A stretch of 64,000 nt of DNA from Paenibacillus sp. UNC451MF (GTDB lineage Bacteria; Bacillota; Bacilli; Paenibacillales; NBRC-103111), in NCBI RefSeq assembly GCF_000686845.1, contig NZ_JMLS01000009.1:186001-250000 (forward strand), given 5' to 3'. The notes below the pieces were generated by a model that saw only the letters and a program-made list of their open reading frames with translations, searched no databases and was not told the origin of the DNA. Positions within the stretch are counted from its first letter, which is position 1, and the number at the start of each line of letters is the position of its first letter. Positions 1 to 9,383 of this stretch are shown here, piece after piece. Both the position numbers and the translations under genes were made by a program.

Positions 1-477
1 CATAGGAGCGCTGTATGTTTTGCCATCGATAGTGAAGTCGTCGAAGGAGTTCGGCAGGAAACCATTTTTCCAATCCGGCTTGCTGTCAAGCAGCGAATTA
101 ATCGGCTGGAGCAAATCGCCGCCTACAAACTCTTTCGTCATAACGCCAGGCCACATAACGAACAAGTCCGGCATTTCGTTTGCCGCAGCAACCGTTTTCA
201 AACGCGCCTTATAGCCATCGGGTGGAATCCCCTGAATATCCAAATCCACATTAGGATGATCTTTCTTGTATTGCTCCATAATGGCCCTCATATTTTTGGC
301 ACGAAGGTCGTCGCCGGTGTAGTTGTGCCATATAGAAAGCTTGACTTTGGCTTGCGCTTTATCTTTACTGCCGCTATCTCCAGCCGCTTTGCCGTCCGTA
401 CTGCCGCTCGAATTACAGCCAGCCAGAATGCCTGTTGCCATAACAGCCGTTAATGCTATCGCCGCCGCTTTTTTCAT
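1..477 (-). CDS. ABC transporter solute-binding lipoprotein, N-terminal part (runs off the window)
   Basis: The first 159 residues are inside the window and the rest lies beyond base 1. The protein begins with a short lysine-rich n-region, a hydrophobic stretch and a lipobox LAGC at about residues 18-21, so it should be a lipid-anchored extracellular protein. The mature part opens with a Gly/Ser/Lys linker and then KLSIWHNYTGD, typical of family 1 (sugar or oligosaccharide) binding proteins. An AGGGAGGG ribosome binding site lies about 9 bases before the ATG. It sits just downstream of, and in line with, a YesM/YesN-type two-component pair, which commonly controls such sugar importers in Paenibacillus. 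The substrate cannot be read from this fragment. Confidence 0.9.
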   Translation of the reverse strand, partial: MKKAAAIALTAVMATGILAGCNSSGSTDGKAAGDSGSKDKAQAKVKLSIWHNYTGDDLRAKNMRAIMEQYKKDHPNVDLDIQGIPPDGYKARLKTVAAANEMPDLFVMWPGVMTKEFVGGDLLQPINSLLDSKPDWKNGFLPNSFDDFTIDGKTYSAPM

Positions 478-580
478 ATTGTTGTACCCTCCCTGATTCT
501 CTTCTCTTTACAGTTTTAAGTATAGGGGACAGCCTCGGTATGCAAAACGGGAGAGACTTCGGAGTGATGGGGGAATTTTT

Positions 581-2173
581 TCAGCCTTTTAGCAATTGGC
601 GATAGTCCGTTGGGGTGTGTCCCGAATATTTCTTAAACTGCTGACCAAAGTATTTGATATCCTCATATCCTACACGATTGGCAATTTCACTGATTTTGGC
701 CTGCGAGCCCTGCAGCCACTCGGCCGCTTGTCTCATCCGCTCCTGTGTTACGAACTCGATATAGTTCATTCCTGCCTCCCTCTTGAACACTTCACTGAAA
801 TGGTTAGGGTTCAAATGGACGAATTGAGCTACCTGCTGGAGCGACAGGTTTTGATCCAGATTTGCTTTAATATAAGCAATCGATTTTTGAATATAGGAGA
901 ACTTACCCTCTGCTAAAGAATCATGATAAGACAACATCATTACCGAAAGCAGACGGAATACATCCTCTTCGGGCTGGCCTGGCGATTCCCAGGTGAAGAT
1001 GTGGGGTGCCACCTGAGCATTGGCAGTCTGTGTCCGGCCTTGATCCTGATGGTCTGCTTTTTCCACGGCACCCGTACAAGCCCGATCCAGCCACCTGTGA
1101 CCGGATAACAAAATGGATTGTAAATAAGCCTGAAAAGAAGCGGCAGTTACGGAGCTATCCTCCATTTGCGATCGCACCTTCTGATTCACCCAGTGCCTCA
1201 GCTCCGTCGGATTGTTGCTCATTAGTATGGCGGAGAGCTCCGCTTCCTCCTTCTGGGAGCACACCGTCCTGCCTCCCTTGCGGTCTTTTACCTCTTGAAT
1301 CGAATACAGCCCTCTCACGCCCGCCAGTCCACGGAAGGAGAATACATGCTCTGCCTCGATATAAGACGATTTAAGCTCCGCATAATCGTTAACGGTGCAG
1401 CCCAGCGCCGCATAGACGCTGCACTTCAACGTCTGCTCAACCCGGAGCCGTGCCCTCTCCAGCATTTCACGATCTGCCATTCCTGGCGCAGCGGGCAGCA
1501 CAAGCACGATCCGATCCTTTTTGAGCAGAGTAACGGTCGGCAGCAGCTCGAACAGCATATTCTCCGCAGCGCCAAGCAACAGCCGAGCCATTGGGTTATC
1601 TCCCCAGCCCAAAGCAGATACCAGCATCACCTGCATCGGAGTTGTATCCTTTTGCGCCTGCTGCAAACCATTCTTGCAAAACCAGACAAGCAGCTGCTCA
1701 TGAACGGATTCCTGCTCAAGGCCTTGAGTAACCAAACGATCCAGTAATTGGCTGCGCAGTGCCGCCGTTTGGACCGTTTCCTGTTTGAGCGCTTCCCATT
1801 TCTCCAATATGCGCTGCTTCGCCTTCATAGCGGCCTTAATTATCTCATCGGGACGGCTTGTCTTGAGCAAATAATCCGTTACGCCTTCCCTCAATGCCTG
1901 CTGTGCGTAGGAAAAATCGTCGTATCCGGTTAGAATAACAATCTCCGTATCGGGAAGTATCCCCTTCACTTTACGCGCCAGCTCAATTCCGTCCATGCCG
2001 GACATACGTATATCAGTCAATAAAATATGCGGCTTCTCCTCCGGAATGCGGGCAAGCGCTTCTTCAGCGGAAGAGGCGGGCGCCAGCAGCTCCAACCCAA
2101 GCTCCTTCCAGTCAATAACCGTACACAATCCGGTGCGGATAATAACCTCATCGTCTACAATCATAATTCTCAT
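581..2173 (-). CDS. Response regulator with C-terminal AraC-type DNA-binding domain (YesN-like)
   Basis: This 530-residue protein has an N-terminal receiver domain with the acidic pair D7/D8, phospho-acceptor D54 in TDIRMSGMDG, T82 and K104. A long central region follows, and then a C-terminal AraC/XylS double helix-turn-helix at about residues 425-528, with IANRVGYEDIKYFGQQFKK as the second helix-turn-helix. This is the YesN architecture. Its start overlaps the end of the kinase gene by 4 bases (ATGA), so the pair is translationally coupled. The solute-binding lipoprotein gene follows about 100 bases downstream and is the obvious target. Confidence 0.95.
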   Translation of the reverse strand: MRIMIVDDEVIIRTGLCTVIDWKELGLELLAPASSAEEALARIPEEKPHILLTDIRMSGMDGIELARKVKGILPDTEIVILTGYDDFSYAQQALREGVTDYLLKTSRPDEIIKAAMKAKQRILEKWEALKQETVQTAALRSQLLDRLVTQGLEQESVHEQLLVWFCKNGLQQAQKDTTPMQVMLVSALGWGDNPMARLLLGAAENMLFELLPTVTLLKKDRIVLVLPAAPGMADREMLERARLRVEQTLKCSVYAALGCTVNDYAELKSSYIEAEHVFSFRGLAGVRGLYSIQEVKDRKGGRTVCSQKEEAELSAILMSNNPTELRHWVNQKVRSQMEDSSVTAASFQAYLQSILLSGHRWLDRACTGAVEKADHQDQGRTQTANAQVAPHIFTWESPGQPEEDVFRLLSVMMLSYHDSLAEGKFSYIQKSIAYIKANLDQNLSLQQVAQFVHLNPNHFSEVFKREAGMNYIEFVTQERMRQAAEWLQGSQAKISEIANRVGYEDIKYFGQQFKKYSGHTPTDYRQLLKG

Positions 2174-3939
2174 GTCGTTTCCTCCCCTGCCGGAATGGTG
2201 AACGATATCTTCGTTCCTTTCCCTAGCTCGCTATCTATAACCAATCCCGATTCATGACCATAATGCAGCAGCAGCCTCTGGTGAACATTGCGCAGCCCGT
2301 AGCTGGATCTTGGCGAAGTAACCCCTGTGCGGGTCTCCTCCGCCGTAATATTTCTGCGAATTTCCCGCAGCTTTGCAGGCTCCATACCAATTCCCGTATC
2401 CTCCACGACAAATTTCATCCGCGACGCGCCGAACAGCTCACCGTGAACATACACGTGACCTTTTTCTTTTTTCTTCTGTATCCCATGAATAACGCTGTTC
2501 TCAATCAATGGCTGCAGCAACAGCTTCAGCATCGGGGTCTGCATCATGGCCGGATCAATGAAAAACTCAATTTCAAATTGGTCGGGAAAGCGAATCGACT
2601 GGATATACGCATAGTTTTGCGCATGAGCTACCTCCTGCTGCACAGGGCAAAATTCCTCCCCCTTGTTCAAGCTGAATCTCAGAAAATCACTGAGCGCCCC
2701 GACCATTTCGGCGATTTGCCGATCCTTATTCATCAAGGCGATCCAATGGATCGACGACAACGTATTGTACAAAAAGTGCGGGTTGATCTGCGCCTGCAGC
2801 GCTTGAATATCCGCTTCCTTCTTCATTGCCTCGTTCTTCTGCACCTGTTCCTTCAAGCGCTGAATACGGTCGCTAAGCTTGTTATAGCTCCGCAGCAGCA
2901 AGCCTACTTCATCTGTGCTTCGCACCTCGAAGTGAGGAATAGGCTCATCAGGGTTAATGTCCTTCATATTTTGCGTAAGCTTAGTCAGCGGACGAGTCAC
3001 CCATTGGAGGAAATAGATCACCAGCCCGGCAGCCATAACGAGAGCAAGCCCAACCGCCACAGCTGTAACCATCAGCACAAAGCCATTTTGCTTTGTGTAA
3101 ATTTGGGTCGGGATAAAACCGACCAGCTTCCAGCGTTGTCCGGGGATCGTATAGTACAGAATGGTCTTCTGCTCCTTGCCCGTCCCGTAATTCAGAATGC
3201 CGCTATCCTCATTCATTTCTCCTATATCCGGAAAAATATCCGTGACCATGTGATTCAACCATTCCGGCTTGCCGCTCGACAAGATGCGGTCCTGTTGATC
3301 CAGCAGCAGCACAAAGCCGCTAGCCTCCCACCCGGCTTCCGTCAAATAGCGGTTTATTTCAGCCTCATCGACGCTGATCGAAATCATCCCGAGCGGCTTA
3401 AAATTGTTAATGCTGCGAACAGGCCGCACGAGCGAGATCACCTTCTTCAAGCCTTCGGTGGTCTGATTCTCGTACAGAGGCGACCACCAGCGTGTGCTGC
3501 TCTTGTAGGCCAGCTCATTTTGCTTAAGTACTTCGGAAAGACCGGACTGCAATACAGTCGTGTTGGAAAGCGGCGGCTTTCCTATATCGCTGGTGATCGT
3601 AATATTGGATATATGCTTTTTGGAAAAAGCCAGGTTCGTCAAAAAACCGACGTTTAAGGTAAAGCGGACGACATCCTCTTTTTCATCATCCAGATAAGCT
3701 TGAATATCCCGCTGCCCGATAATGAACAAGGACATGCTCTCCACATCCTCGATAATAAAATCCAGCTTGCCTCCAATCTGCCGCAGCGTGTTCATCCCGG
3801 ACTGCTTCGCCTTATCCTCGGTAATGGAGGTGGCAATCGTATAAGAAACGACTCCGGTTAACAGCAAAGGCAGTAGAATCGCCAACAGAAGGAACAAGGA
3901 CAGCTTGCGTTTTAATGATTTCCCGAACCATCGTCTCAT
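2170..3939 (-). CDS. Sensor histidine kinase (YesM-like)
   Basis: An inner-membrane histidine kinase. A transmembrane segment near the N-terminus (LSLFLLLAILLPLLL) is followed by an extracellular sensing region of about 240 residues, a second membrane segment near residues 285-310, a HAMP linker, the His_kinase domain with the QINPHFLYNTL phospho-acceptor motif, and a HATPase domain (LLLQPLIENSVIHG, DTGIGM, YGLRNVHQRL). An ATG at 3978 also keeps the frame open but has no ribosome binding site; I chose the ATG at 3939, preceded by CTGGGGGAA and directly followed by the basic signal-anchor. It probably senses a carbohydrate or its binding protein and phosphorylates the adjacent AraC-type regulator. 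Confidence 0.93.
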   Translation of the reverse strand: MRRWFGKSLKRKLSLFLLLAILLPLLLTGVVSYTIATSITEDKAKQSGMNTLRQIGGKLDFIIEDVESMSLFIIGQRDIQAYLDDEKEDVVRFTLNVGFLTNLAFSKKHISNITITSDIGKPPLSNTTVLQSGLSEVLKQNELAYKSSTRWWSPLYENQTTEGLKKVISLVRPVRSINNFKPLGMISISVDEAEINRYLTEAGWEASGFVLLLDQQDRILSSGKPEWLNHMVTDIFPDIGEMNEDSGILNYGTGKEQKTILYYTIPGQRWKLVGFIPTQIYTKQNGFVLMVTAVAVGLALVMAAGLVIYFLQWVTRPLTKLTQNMKDINPDEPIPHFEVRSTDEVGLLLRSYNKLSDRIQRLKEQVQKNEAMKKEADIQALQAQINPHFLYNTLSSIHWIALMNKDRQIAEMVGALSDFLRFSLNKGEEFCPVQQEVAHAQNYAYIQSIRFPDQFEIEFFIDPAMMQTPMLKLLLQPLIENSVIHGIQKKKEKGHVYVHGELFGASRMKFVVEDTGIGMEPAKLREIRRNITAEETRTGVTSPRSSYGLRNVHQRLLLHYGHESGLVIDSELGKGTKISFTIPAGEETT

Positions 3940-4028
3940 GATAGGTTCCCCCAGCCCCGTATTTGTAATCGCATTCATCTTTTAATTGTATACTAACATA
4001 CTTTTTTTCTTTCGAACAAACTTTTTGT

Positions 4029-4068
4029 TTGACATTTAAAACGGTTATGATACTATCGTTCTCATAAC
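4029..4068 (+). promoter_or_regulatory. Promoter with overlapping inverted repeat before the D-amino-acid operon
   Basis: TTGACA at 4029-4034 and TACTAT at 4051-4056 are separated by 16 bases, giving a plausible sigma-A promoter. A perfect inverted repeat, GTTATGA (4044-4050) and TCATAAC (4062-4068) with an 11-base spacer, straddles the -10 element, where a bound repressor would block transcription. The first gene of the operon encodes a regulator, so autoregulation is the simple reading. That link is inference. Confidence 0.5.
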
Positions 4069-4107
4069 AGTCCCCTGATGATCAGGAGAAAGGAGACGCA
4101 CTTACCT

Positions 4108-4773
4108 ATGGAGCATATCCGTGAGGAATCCGAATTTCTGAGCAGCCTGGTTAAAGGCATTGCAGCCCAATTCGGCGACAACTGTGAGGTCGTGCTGCAT
4201 GATCTGACAGGATCGTACGAAAGCACGATTACAGCCATTGAGAACGGTCATATTACCGGTCGTAAGGTCGGCGATCCAGGCACGAATCTCGGTCTTGAGC
4301 TGCTGCGCGGCAACCAGGTCGACGGCAACAAATTCAATTACGTCACCCAGACGAAGGACGGACGTATTCTTCGTTCAACGTCCATGTATATGAAGAACAG
4401 TGAAGGCAAAACGATCGGAGCGCTGTGCATTAACTTTGATATTACCGAACTGATGATTGCGGAGAAAACCCTTCAATCCCTTACCTCCACGGGTCTGCAA
4501 ACGGAAGTGAAGGAATCGTTCGTCAGCAACGTCAGCGACCTGCTCGATGCCCTGATTCAAGAAGCACAAGAGCAGATCGGCAAGCCGGTCGCTGTCATGA
4601 CCAAAGAAGACAAGATGAAGATGATTCAGCTGCTGGACCGCAAGGGGGCCTTCCTGATTAAAAAAGGCGGAGAGAAAATTTGCGGTTATTTGAATATTTC
4701 CAAGTATACCTTGTATAACTACTTGGAGGAAGGCAAAACACTACTGGAATCGGAAGGGAATGAGGAATCATGA
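4108..4773 (+). CDS. YheO/DauR-like transcriptional regulator (PAS-like plus HTH)
   Basis: The 221-residue protein starts with a YheO-like PAS domain (about residues 8-115: FGDNCEVVLHDL, GALCINFDIT) and ends with a short helix-turn-helix of the HTH_22 type (about residues 165-215: GAFLIKKGGEKICGYLNISKYTLYNYLEE). Homologues with this arrangement include DauR, which controls D-arginine use in Pseudomonas. The frame is open from an ATG at 4078, but the ATG at 4108 follows AAAGGAG and gives the family's usual N-terminus. It overlaps the PLP-enzyme gene by 4 bases (ATGA), so it is the first gene of the operon and probably controls it in response to a D-amino acid or derivative. Confidence 0.85.
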   Translation: MEHIREESEFLSSLVKGIAAQFGDNCEVVLHDLTGSYESTITAIENGHITGRKVGDPGTNLGLELLRGNQVDGNKFNYVTQTKDGRILRSTSMYMKNSEGKTIGALCINFDITELMIAEKTLQSLTSTGLQTEVKESFVSNVSDLLDALIQEAQEQIGKPVAVMTKEDKMKMIQLLDRKGAFLIKKGGEKICGYLNISKYTLYNYLEEGKTLLESEGNEES

Positions 4774-5894
4774 ACGACGCCGTATCTTCGTCTTTCGTAT
4801 CGGAAACACCCTGCATCATCATTAATGACGAGATCATGAAGCATAACATTCAGAGCATGGCGCATACGGCCCGCAGGCATCGGGTCAACCTGCGCCCCCA
4901 TGCCAAAACGCATAAAATGCCTCACGTAGCCCATCAACAAATTGAAGCAGGCGCCGTAGGCATTACGGTCGCCAAAGTCTCCGAAGCTGAGGTGATGGCA
5001 CAGCACGGTATCTCAAATATCTTCATTGCTTATCCACTCGTAACCGTTTCCAAAATCACGCGTGCCGTGGCTTTGAGCGAGCGGATCGACCTGATTCTGG
5101 CCGTAGACAGTGAGGAAGGCGCTATGCGTCTGTCCCAAACGGCAAGCCGATTAGGCCAGACGCTGAACGTGCGGCTAGAGATCGATACAGGGTTAAGGCG
5201 GACAGGAGTGCTGTACGAGGATGCCTTGGCCTTGGCAGCTAGTATTCATGCGATGGAGTCTCTTCGACTTACTGGTATCTACACATTCCGTGGAGCGTTG
5301 ATGAACAAAAAGCCCACTATGGATCTGAAAAGTGCCGGTGAAGAGGAAGGTCGGATTATGGTCGAGCTTGCTGACCGGATTCGCGCCCAAGGTATTCCTA
5401 TTACCGATGTCAGTGTCGGCTCGACCCCAACAGGTGCTTACGCCGCAGCCATTGAAGGCGTTACCGAAATCCGTCCGGGAACGTACGTATTTCAAGATCG
5501 GATGCAAGCTCGATTTGGCGTCTGCGGTATGGAGGACTGCGCGGGCAGCGTGCTCGTCACGGTCGTAAGCCGTCCATCGGCAGATCTGGCCGTTATCGAC
5601 GGCGGCAGCAAAACGTTCGCCACCGATGTACAGCCTAATACCGAGCCGCTCCTTCTGCAGGGCTTTGGCCATGTCGTTGGCTTGGAGGACGCCGTGTTGG
5701 AGCGATTATCGGAGGAGCATGGCATGCTTCGCTTAGGGCCTGAAGCTCAGCAAGCAGGCTTAAAGGTCGGTGATCGACTTCATATTATTCCTAACCATAT
5801 TTGCAGTACCGTCAATTTGCATAATCGTGTCTTGTTCCAGCAAGGCGACAAGCTCGAGCCGTTCGCCGTGTTGGGCCGTGGAATGCTGGAATAA
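4770..5894 (+). CDS. DSD1-type PLP enzyme (D-serine dehydratase / D-threonine aldolase family)
   Basis: A 374-residue fold-type III PLP enzyme with an alanine-racemase-like N-terminal barrel. The motif RPHAKTHK (residues 42-49) contains the PLP lysine K46, and the C-terminal NHICSTVNLHN carries the His/Cys pair that binds Zn or Mn in D-serine dehydratases and D-threonine aldolases of this family. Its place between a YheO-type regulator and a D-aminoacylase, with RidA at the end of the operon, favours a dehydratase or deaminase acting on a hydroxy D-amino acid, because that reaction releases the enamine that RidA removes. Aldolase activity cannot be excluded from sequence alone. Confidence 0.88.
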   Translation: MNDAVSSSFVSETPCIIINDEIMKHNIQSMAHTARRHRVNLRPHAKTHKMPHVAHQQIEAGAVGITVAKVSEAEVMAQHGISNIFIAYPLVTVSKITRAVALSERIDLILAVDSEEGAMRLSQTASRLGQTLNVRLEIDTGLRRTGVLYEDALALAASIHAMESLRLTGIYTFRGALMNKKPTMDLKSAGEEEGRIMVELADRIRAQGIPITDVSVGSTPTGAYAAAIEGVTEIRPGTYVFQDRMQARFGVCGMEDCAGSVLVTVVSRPSADLAVIDGGSKTFATDVQPNTEPLLLQGFGHVVGLEDAVLERLSEEHGMLRLGPEAQQAGLKVGDRLHIIPNHICSTVNLHNRVLFQQGDKLEPFAVLGRGMLE

Positions 5895-5993
5895 AGCAAT
5901 GATAGTTATTTTTCCTATATTGAAATGCTTGCCTCACACGCAGCTGTACATGATTTCTAACAATTAGTTGACCTTAGGGAGGGTTCAAAAGAC

Positions 5994-7598
5994 ATGCTGG
6001 ATCTTATTTTGAAAAACGGACGTATTGTCGATGGGACGGGCAACCCCTGGTTTATAGGGGATGTAGGCATTAAAGACGGGCAGATTGCAACGGTAGGACA
6101 GCTGGATATGGAGGCCCACGACTCGATAAACGTCCACAGGCAGGTCATCTCCCCCGGCTTTATTGACGGCCACTGCCATTCCGACCTGATGATTCTGGAT
6201 CATCCGTTAAGCGAAATTAAAATTCGCCAAGGCGTGACAACGGAGGTGGTAGGCAACTGCGGACTAGCTCCCGCTCCTTTCGTCAGAGAACAGGCGGAGC
6301 TGCTGCAGAGCTACGTCCAACCGGTACTCGGGAAAACATCCTGGGAATGGCCTTGGGAAACCGTCGAACAGTATATGCAAACGCTTTCCAAGTCCTCCCT
6401 ATCGGAAAATATCGCTACTTACGTCGCGCACGGTGCACTGCGTATCGCAGTGATGGGCTTTGCCAATCGTCCAGCGACTTCCCAAGAGCTGATGCTTATG
6501 AAGCACATGCTCGAAGAAGGACTCAAGGCAGGAGCCATCGGCTTCTCCATCGGTCTTCTGTACGCTCCTGGAAGCTATACTTCGAAGGAGGAAATCGCCG
6601 AGCTGTGCTCCGTGCTGCCCAAGTACAACGGGCTATTCTCCACCCATATCCGCGGCGAAGGCAACAATCTGATCCCTTCCGTGAAGGAAGTGATCTGGAT
6701 TGCCGAGAAAGCCGGAGTGTCCCTTCATATAAGCCACTTGAAAGCAGCAGGCAAAATCAATTGGGGCAAGGTGCTGGAAGCGATGGAGCTCATTGAGGAT
6801 GCACGCTCCCGCGGGCTCGATGTGACCTGCGACGTATATCCCTATAACGCCGGCTCCACTACACTAACGACCGTTCTCCCCCCTTGGGCGCTAGAAGGCG
6901 GTATCGGGAGCGTACTGGAACGATTCAGAGATGCCCAGCTGCGTAAACGTATTCGCGAGGAGCTGAGCCGCGAGCAGGAGGATTGGGACAATCTGGTGTG
7001 CTCTACCGGCTGGCAGAGCGTCTACATATCCGCCGTTCACAATGAAGCGAACCGGCATCTGGAAGGCAGGCACATGGCTGACATCAGTGAGGAGCGCGGA
7101 CAGCACCCTGCGGATTGCATGATGGACCTGCTCCTCGAAGAGCAAGGCCGTATCTCCATTGTCTATTTCCACATGGCCGACGAGGATGTGAAGCAGGTCA
7201 TTGGCTACGAGCGGTCGCTGATTGCATCAGACAGCCTGACCTGCGAAACCGGTAAACCGCATCCGCGGCTATACGGCACGTTTCCGCGCGTCTTTGCCAA
7301 ATATGTACGTCAAGATAAGGTGTTGACGCTGGAGCAAGCCGTCCGCAAGCTGACGTCATTCCCGGTACAGAGGTTCAAGCTCGGTAAACGTGGTCTGCTA
7401 GTCCCCGGCTATGCAGCAGACATTACGGTATTCGATCCTGAGACGATTCAGGACAACGCGACCTTTGAGGATCCGCAGCAGTATCCAGCCGGTATCTCCC
7501 ACGTGCTGGTGGGCGGAAAGCCGACGCTGCTCGGGAATCGCCACACCCATGCCAAAGAAGGCATCCTTATTCGGGCGCATCACTACTGCAGCCATTAG
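5994..7598 (+). CDS. N-acyl-D-amino-acid deacylase (amidohydrolase superfamily)
   Basis: This 534-residue enzyme has the amidohydrolase metal site FIDGHCHSDL near residues 57-66, the GNCG cysteine motif near residue 86, and later metal or substrate histidines in STHIRGEG and LHISHLKAAG. The N-terminus LDLILKNGRIVDGTGNPW and the C-terminal YAADITVFDPETI are typical of D-aminoacylases. It hydrolyses N-acyl-D-amino acids to free D-amino acids in the cytosol. AGGGAGGG lies about 12 bases before the ATG. It sits about 100 bases after the PLP enzyme and 60 bases before RidA, in the same operon. Confidence 0.92.
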   Translation: MLDLILKNGRIVDGTGNPWFIGDVGIKDGQIATVGQLDMEAHDSINVHRQVISPGFIDGHCHSDLMILDHPLSEIKIRQGVTTEVVGNCGLAPAPFVREQAELLQSYVQPVLGKTSWEWPWETVEQYMQTLSKSSLSENIATYVAHGALRIAVMGFANRPATSQELMLMKHMLEEGLKAGAIGFSIGLLYAPGSYTSKEEIAELCSVLPKYNGLFSTHIRGEGNNLIPSVKEVIWIAEKAGVSLHISHLKAAGKINWGKVLEAMELIEDARSRGLDVTCDVYPYNAGSTTLTTVLPPWALEGGIGSVLERFRDAQLRKRIREELSREQEDWDNLVCSTGWQSVYISAVHNEANRHLEGRHMADISEERGQHPADCMMDLLLEEQGRISIVYFHMADEDVKQVIGYERSLIASDSLTCETGKPHPRLYGTFPRVFAKYVRQDKVLTLEQAVRKLTSFPVQRFKLGKRGLLVPGYAADITVFDPETIQDNATFEDPQQYPAGISHVLVGGKPTLLGNRHTHAKEGILIRAHHYCSH

Positions 7599-7659
7599 CC
7601 CCTATAGTTTTTTGGATCAGCAATCATAACCTATTCCCATTTATACGGAGGTCATCGTC

Positions 7660-8124
7660 ATGAGCAAAGTTGAGCAAAGATTACTAGAGCTGGGTATCGT
7701 CCTTCCACCGTCCCCAGAGCCACGTTTCACCTACGTTCCATGCAAACGCACAGGCAACCTGCTTTATTTATCCGGGCAGGATTGCCGAATTAACGGAGAG
7801 CTGATGTACGAAGGCAAGATCGGAAGCGACCTAACGATCGAACAAGGCCAGAAAGCTGCTCGTCAAGTGATTATTAACTGCCTAGCCGTTCTAAAAGGAT
7901 ACTTGGGCGACTTGGACCGCGTCGTCCAAATCGTTAAGCTGCTCGGCTTCGTGAACAGCGCCCCTGGATTCGGAGATCAGCCTTACGTCATGAACGGAGC
8001 CTCCGATCTGTTGGTCGAAGTATTCGGCGACAGCGGCCGTCATGCCCGCTCCGCTATCGGTACGAGTGATCTGCCTTTTCATACGCCGGTTGAAATCGAA
8101 ATCATCGTCGAAATCCGCGACTAA
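7660..8124 (+). CDS. RidA family enamine/imine deaminase
   Basis: A 154-residue RidA (YjgF/YER057c/UK114) family protein, slightly longer than classical RidA and close to the second RidA subgroup. The catalytic arginine is present in GRHARSAIG and the carboxylate in VEIEIIVEI. RidA proteins hydrolyse the reactive 2-aminoacrylate-type enamines made by PLP-dependent dehydratases. Here it closes an operon containing such an enzyme, which fits detoxification and finishing of the reaction to the keto acid. The ribosome binding site is ACGGAGG, 9-10 bases before the ATG. Confidence 0.9.
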   Translation: MSKVEQRLLELGIVLPPSPEPRFTYVPCKRTGNLLYLSGQDCRINGELMYEGKIGSDLTIEQGQKAARQVIINCLAVLKGYLGDLDRVVQIVKLLGFVNSAPGFGDQPYVMNGASDLLVEVFGDSGRHARSAIGTSDLPFHTPVEIEIIVEIRD

Positions 8125-8218
8125 GCGATCTCTTGCGAGTATACATTGAAGTAAAGACATCAATGATCGCATACTAAAAATACCTTAATTGACACGATCC
8201 AAAGAGGAGGCGCTAGAA

Positions 8219-9346
8219 TTGGAATTTCGATTGGTACAAAGCAGTGAATTGAATCAAGCCGTTCAACTGGCGGACGACATTTTCCGCGATTCTGAGCAAG
8301 CCTCGATGGGGACCGCTTTCCCGCTTATTTTCTCGCCGGGACAGAGCCATTCCTTCGGAGCCTTTGTCGGAGACAAGCTCGTATCCTTTATGGGCTTTGT
8401 CCCGTTCGTGCTGCAAGTCGGCGACGCAAGGCTGAATGTATTCTCGATGGGTTCGGTATGCACCCATCCCGACTACCGCGGCCAAGGCACCGCCGGCCGC
8501 CTGCTGGATCTGTGCAAGCAGCACGCCGAGGAGGCCGGCGCGTCGCTGGTGTTTATCTCGGGCGACCGCTCGTTGTACACGCGGGCGCACTGCTATCACT
8601 TCGGCCGCACGGAGCGGTTCACGCTGGATGCCGATGGCGCAGCCCGGCTTCGCACGTTAACCGCAGGTGCTAGCGGCCGCACCGTTCGCCAGCACGCGCC
8701 AACGGATGCGTTCGCGATGCAGGCAGCCGCGAACGCCCGCGAGGTCGCGTTCGCGCAAAGCGTCACCGAGCTGCAGCGGCTGCTCGGTGCGGAAGCCCAC
8801 GCCAGCTGCACGAAGCTGGCGCAGCAAGTGCTCGTCGCCGCCCCGGCTGGGGGCGGCGTGGACAGCTACGCTGTGATCGAGGCCCCCGGCCGCTATCACA
8901 GCAAGAGAATGCCGACGGCCACCGAGTGGGCCGGCCCGGCTGAAGCTGTCGGCGCGCTGCTCGCCGACGCGGTAGAGCGCTTCAACCTTGCGGAGCTCAA
9001 GGTTGCGGTTGGCTGGCATGAGCAGGAGCTCATGCAGCTGCTGCGCGAAGCAGGCTTAACCTCGACGCCTGGGACGAACAGCGGTACCGTGTTCGTCGTG
9101 AGCGCCAAGCGCCTGCTGGAGCAAGCCGCTCCCTATCTGCGCGCGAGCGGCAGTCCTATTCCTGCAGTCACCGCACTGCAGGATGGCCAATACAGCGTAG
9201 CGCTTCCTGATGGAAGCGGCAGCCTGGAGCTGACAGCAGAGGAAATGGTCTCTCTGCTGTTCAATCCCGAATCCGCTCACGCAGATCGGCTGCCTGGATG
9301 GACTTCCATCCCGCTACCTCAGTTAAACGGTCTTAGTTATACTTAA
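8219..9346 (+). CDS. GNAT family N-acetyltransferase with long C-terminal region
   Basis: A 375-residue protein. The N-terminal half is a GNAT domain with the acetyl-CoA loop VCTHPDYRGQGTAGRLLDL near residues 80-98 followed by HAEEAGASLVFISGDRSLY. The C-terminal half is not recognised. The frame is open from a TTG at 8189, but AGAGGAGG ends 8 bases before the TTG at 8219, which is the better start. Two sampled 60-base lines in the middle of the gene have about 65-68 percent GC, clearly above the neighbouring operon, so the gene may have a different history. The substrate is unknown. A hairpin terminator follows. Confidence 0.85.
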   Translation: MEFRLVQSSELNQAVQLADDIFRDSEQASMGTAFPLIFSPGQSHSFGAFVGDKLVSFMGFVPFVLQVGDARLNVFSMGSVCTHPDYRGQGTAGRLLDLCKQHAEEAGASLVFISGDRSLYTRAHCYHFGRTERFTLDADGAARLRTLTAGASGRTVRQHAPTDAFAMQAAANAREVAFAQSVTELQRLLGAEAHASCTKLAQQVLVAAPAGGGVDSYAVIEAPGRYHSKRMPTATEWAGPAEAVGALLADAVERFNLAELKVAVGWHEQELMQLLREAGLTSTPGTNSGTVFVVSAKRLLEQAAPYLRASGSPIPAVTALQDGQYSVALPDGSGSLELTAEEMVSLLFNPESAHADRLPGWTSIPLPQLNGLSYT

Positions 9347-9383
9347 TCGCACATTTATCCATTTTTTTAAAATAACGATCAAC

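Noticed and set aside
2254-3657. A 467-codon open frame on the plus strand opposite the sensor kinase gene
   Set aside because: It lies entirely antisense to a clear histidine kinase with all motifs, has no ribosome binding site and gives a His/Arg/Gln/Leu-rich product typical of shadow frames.
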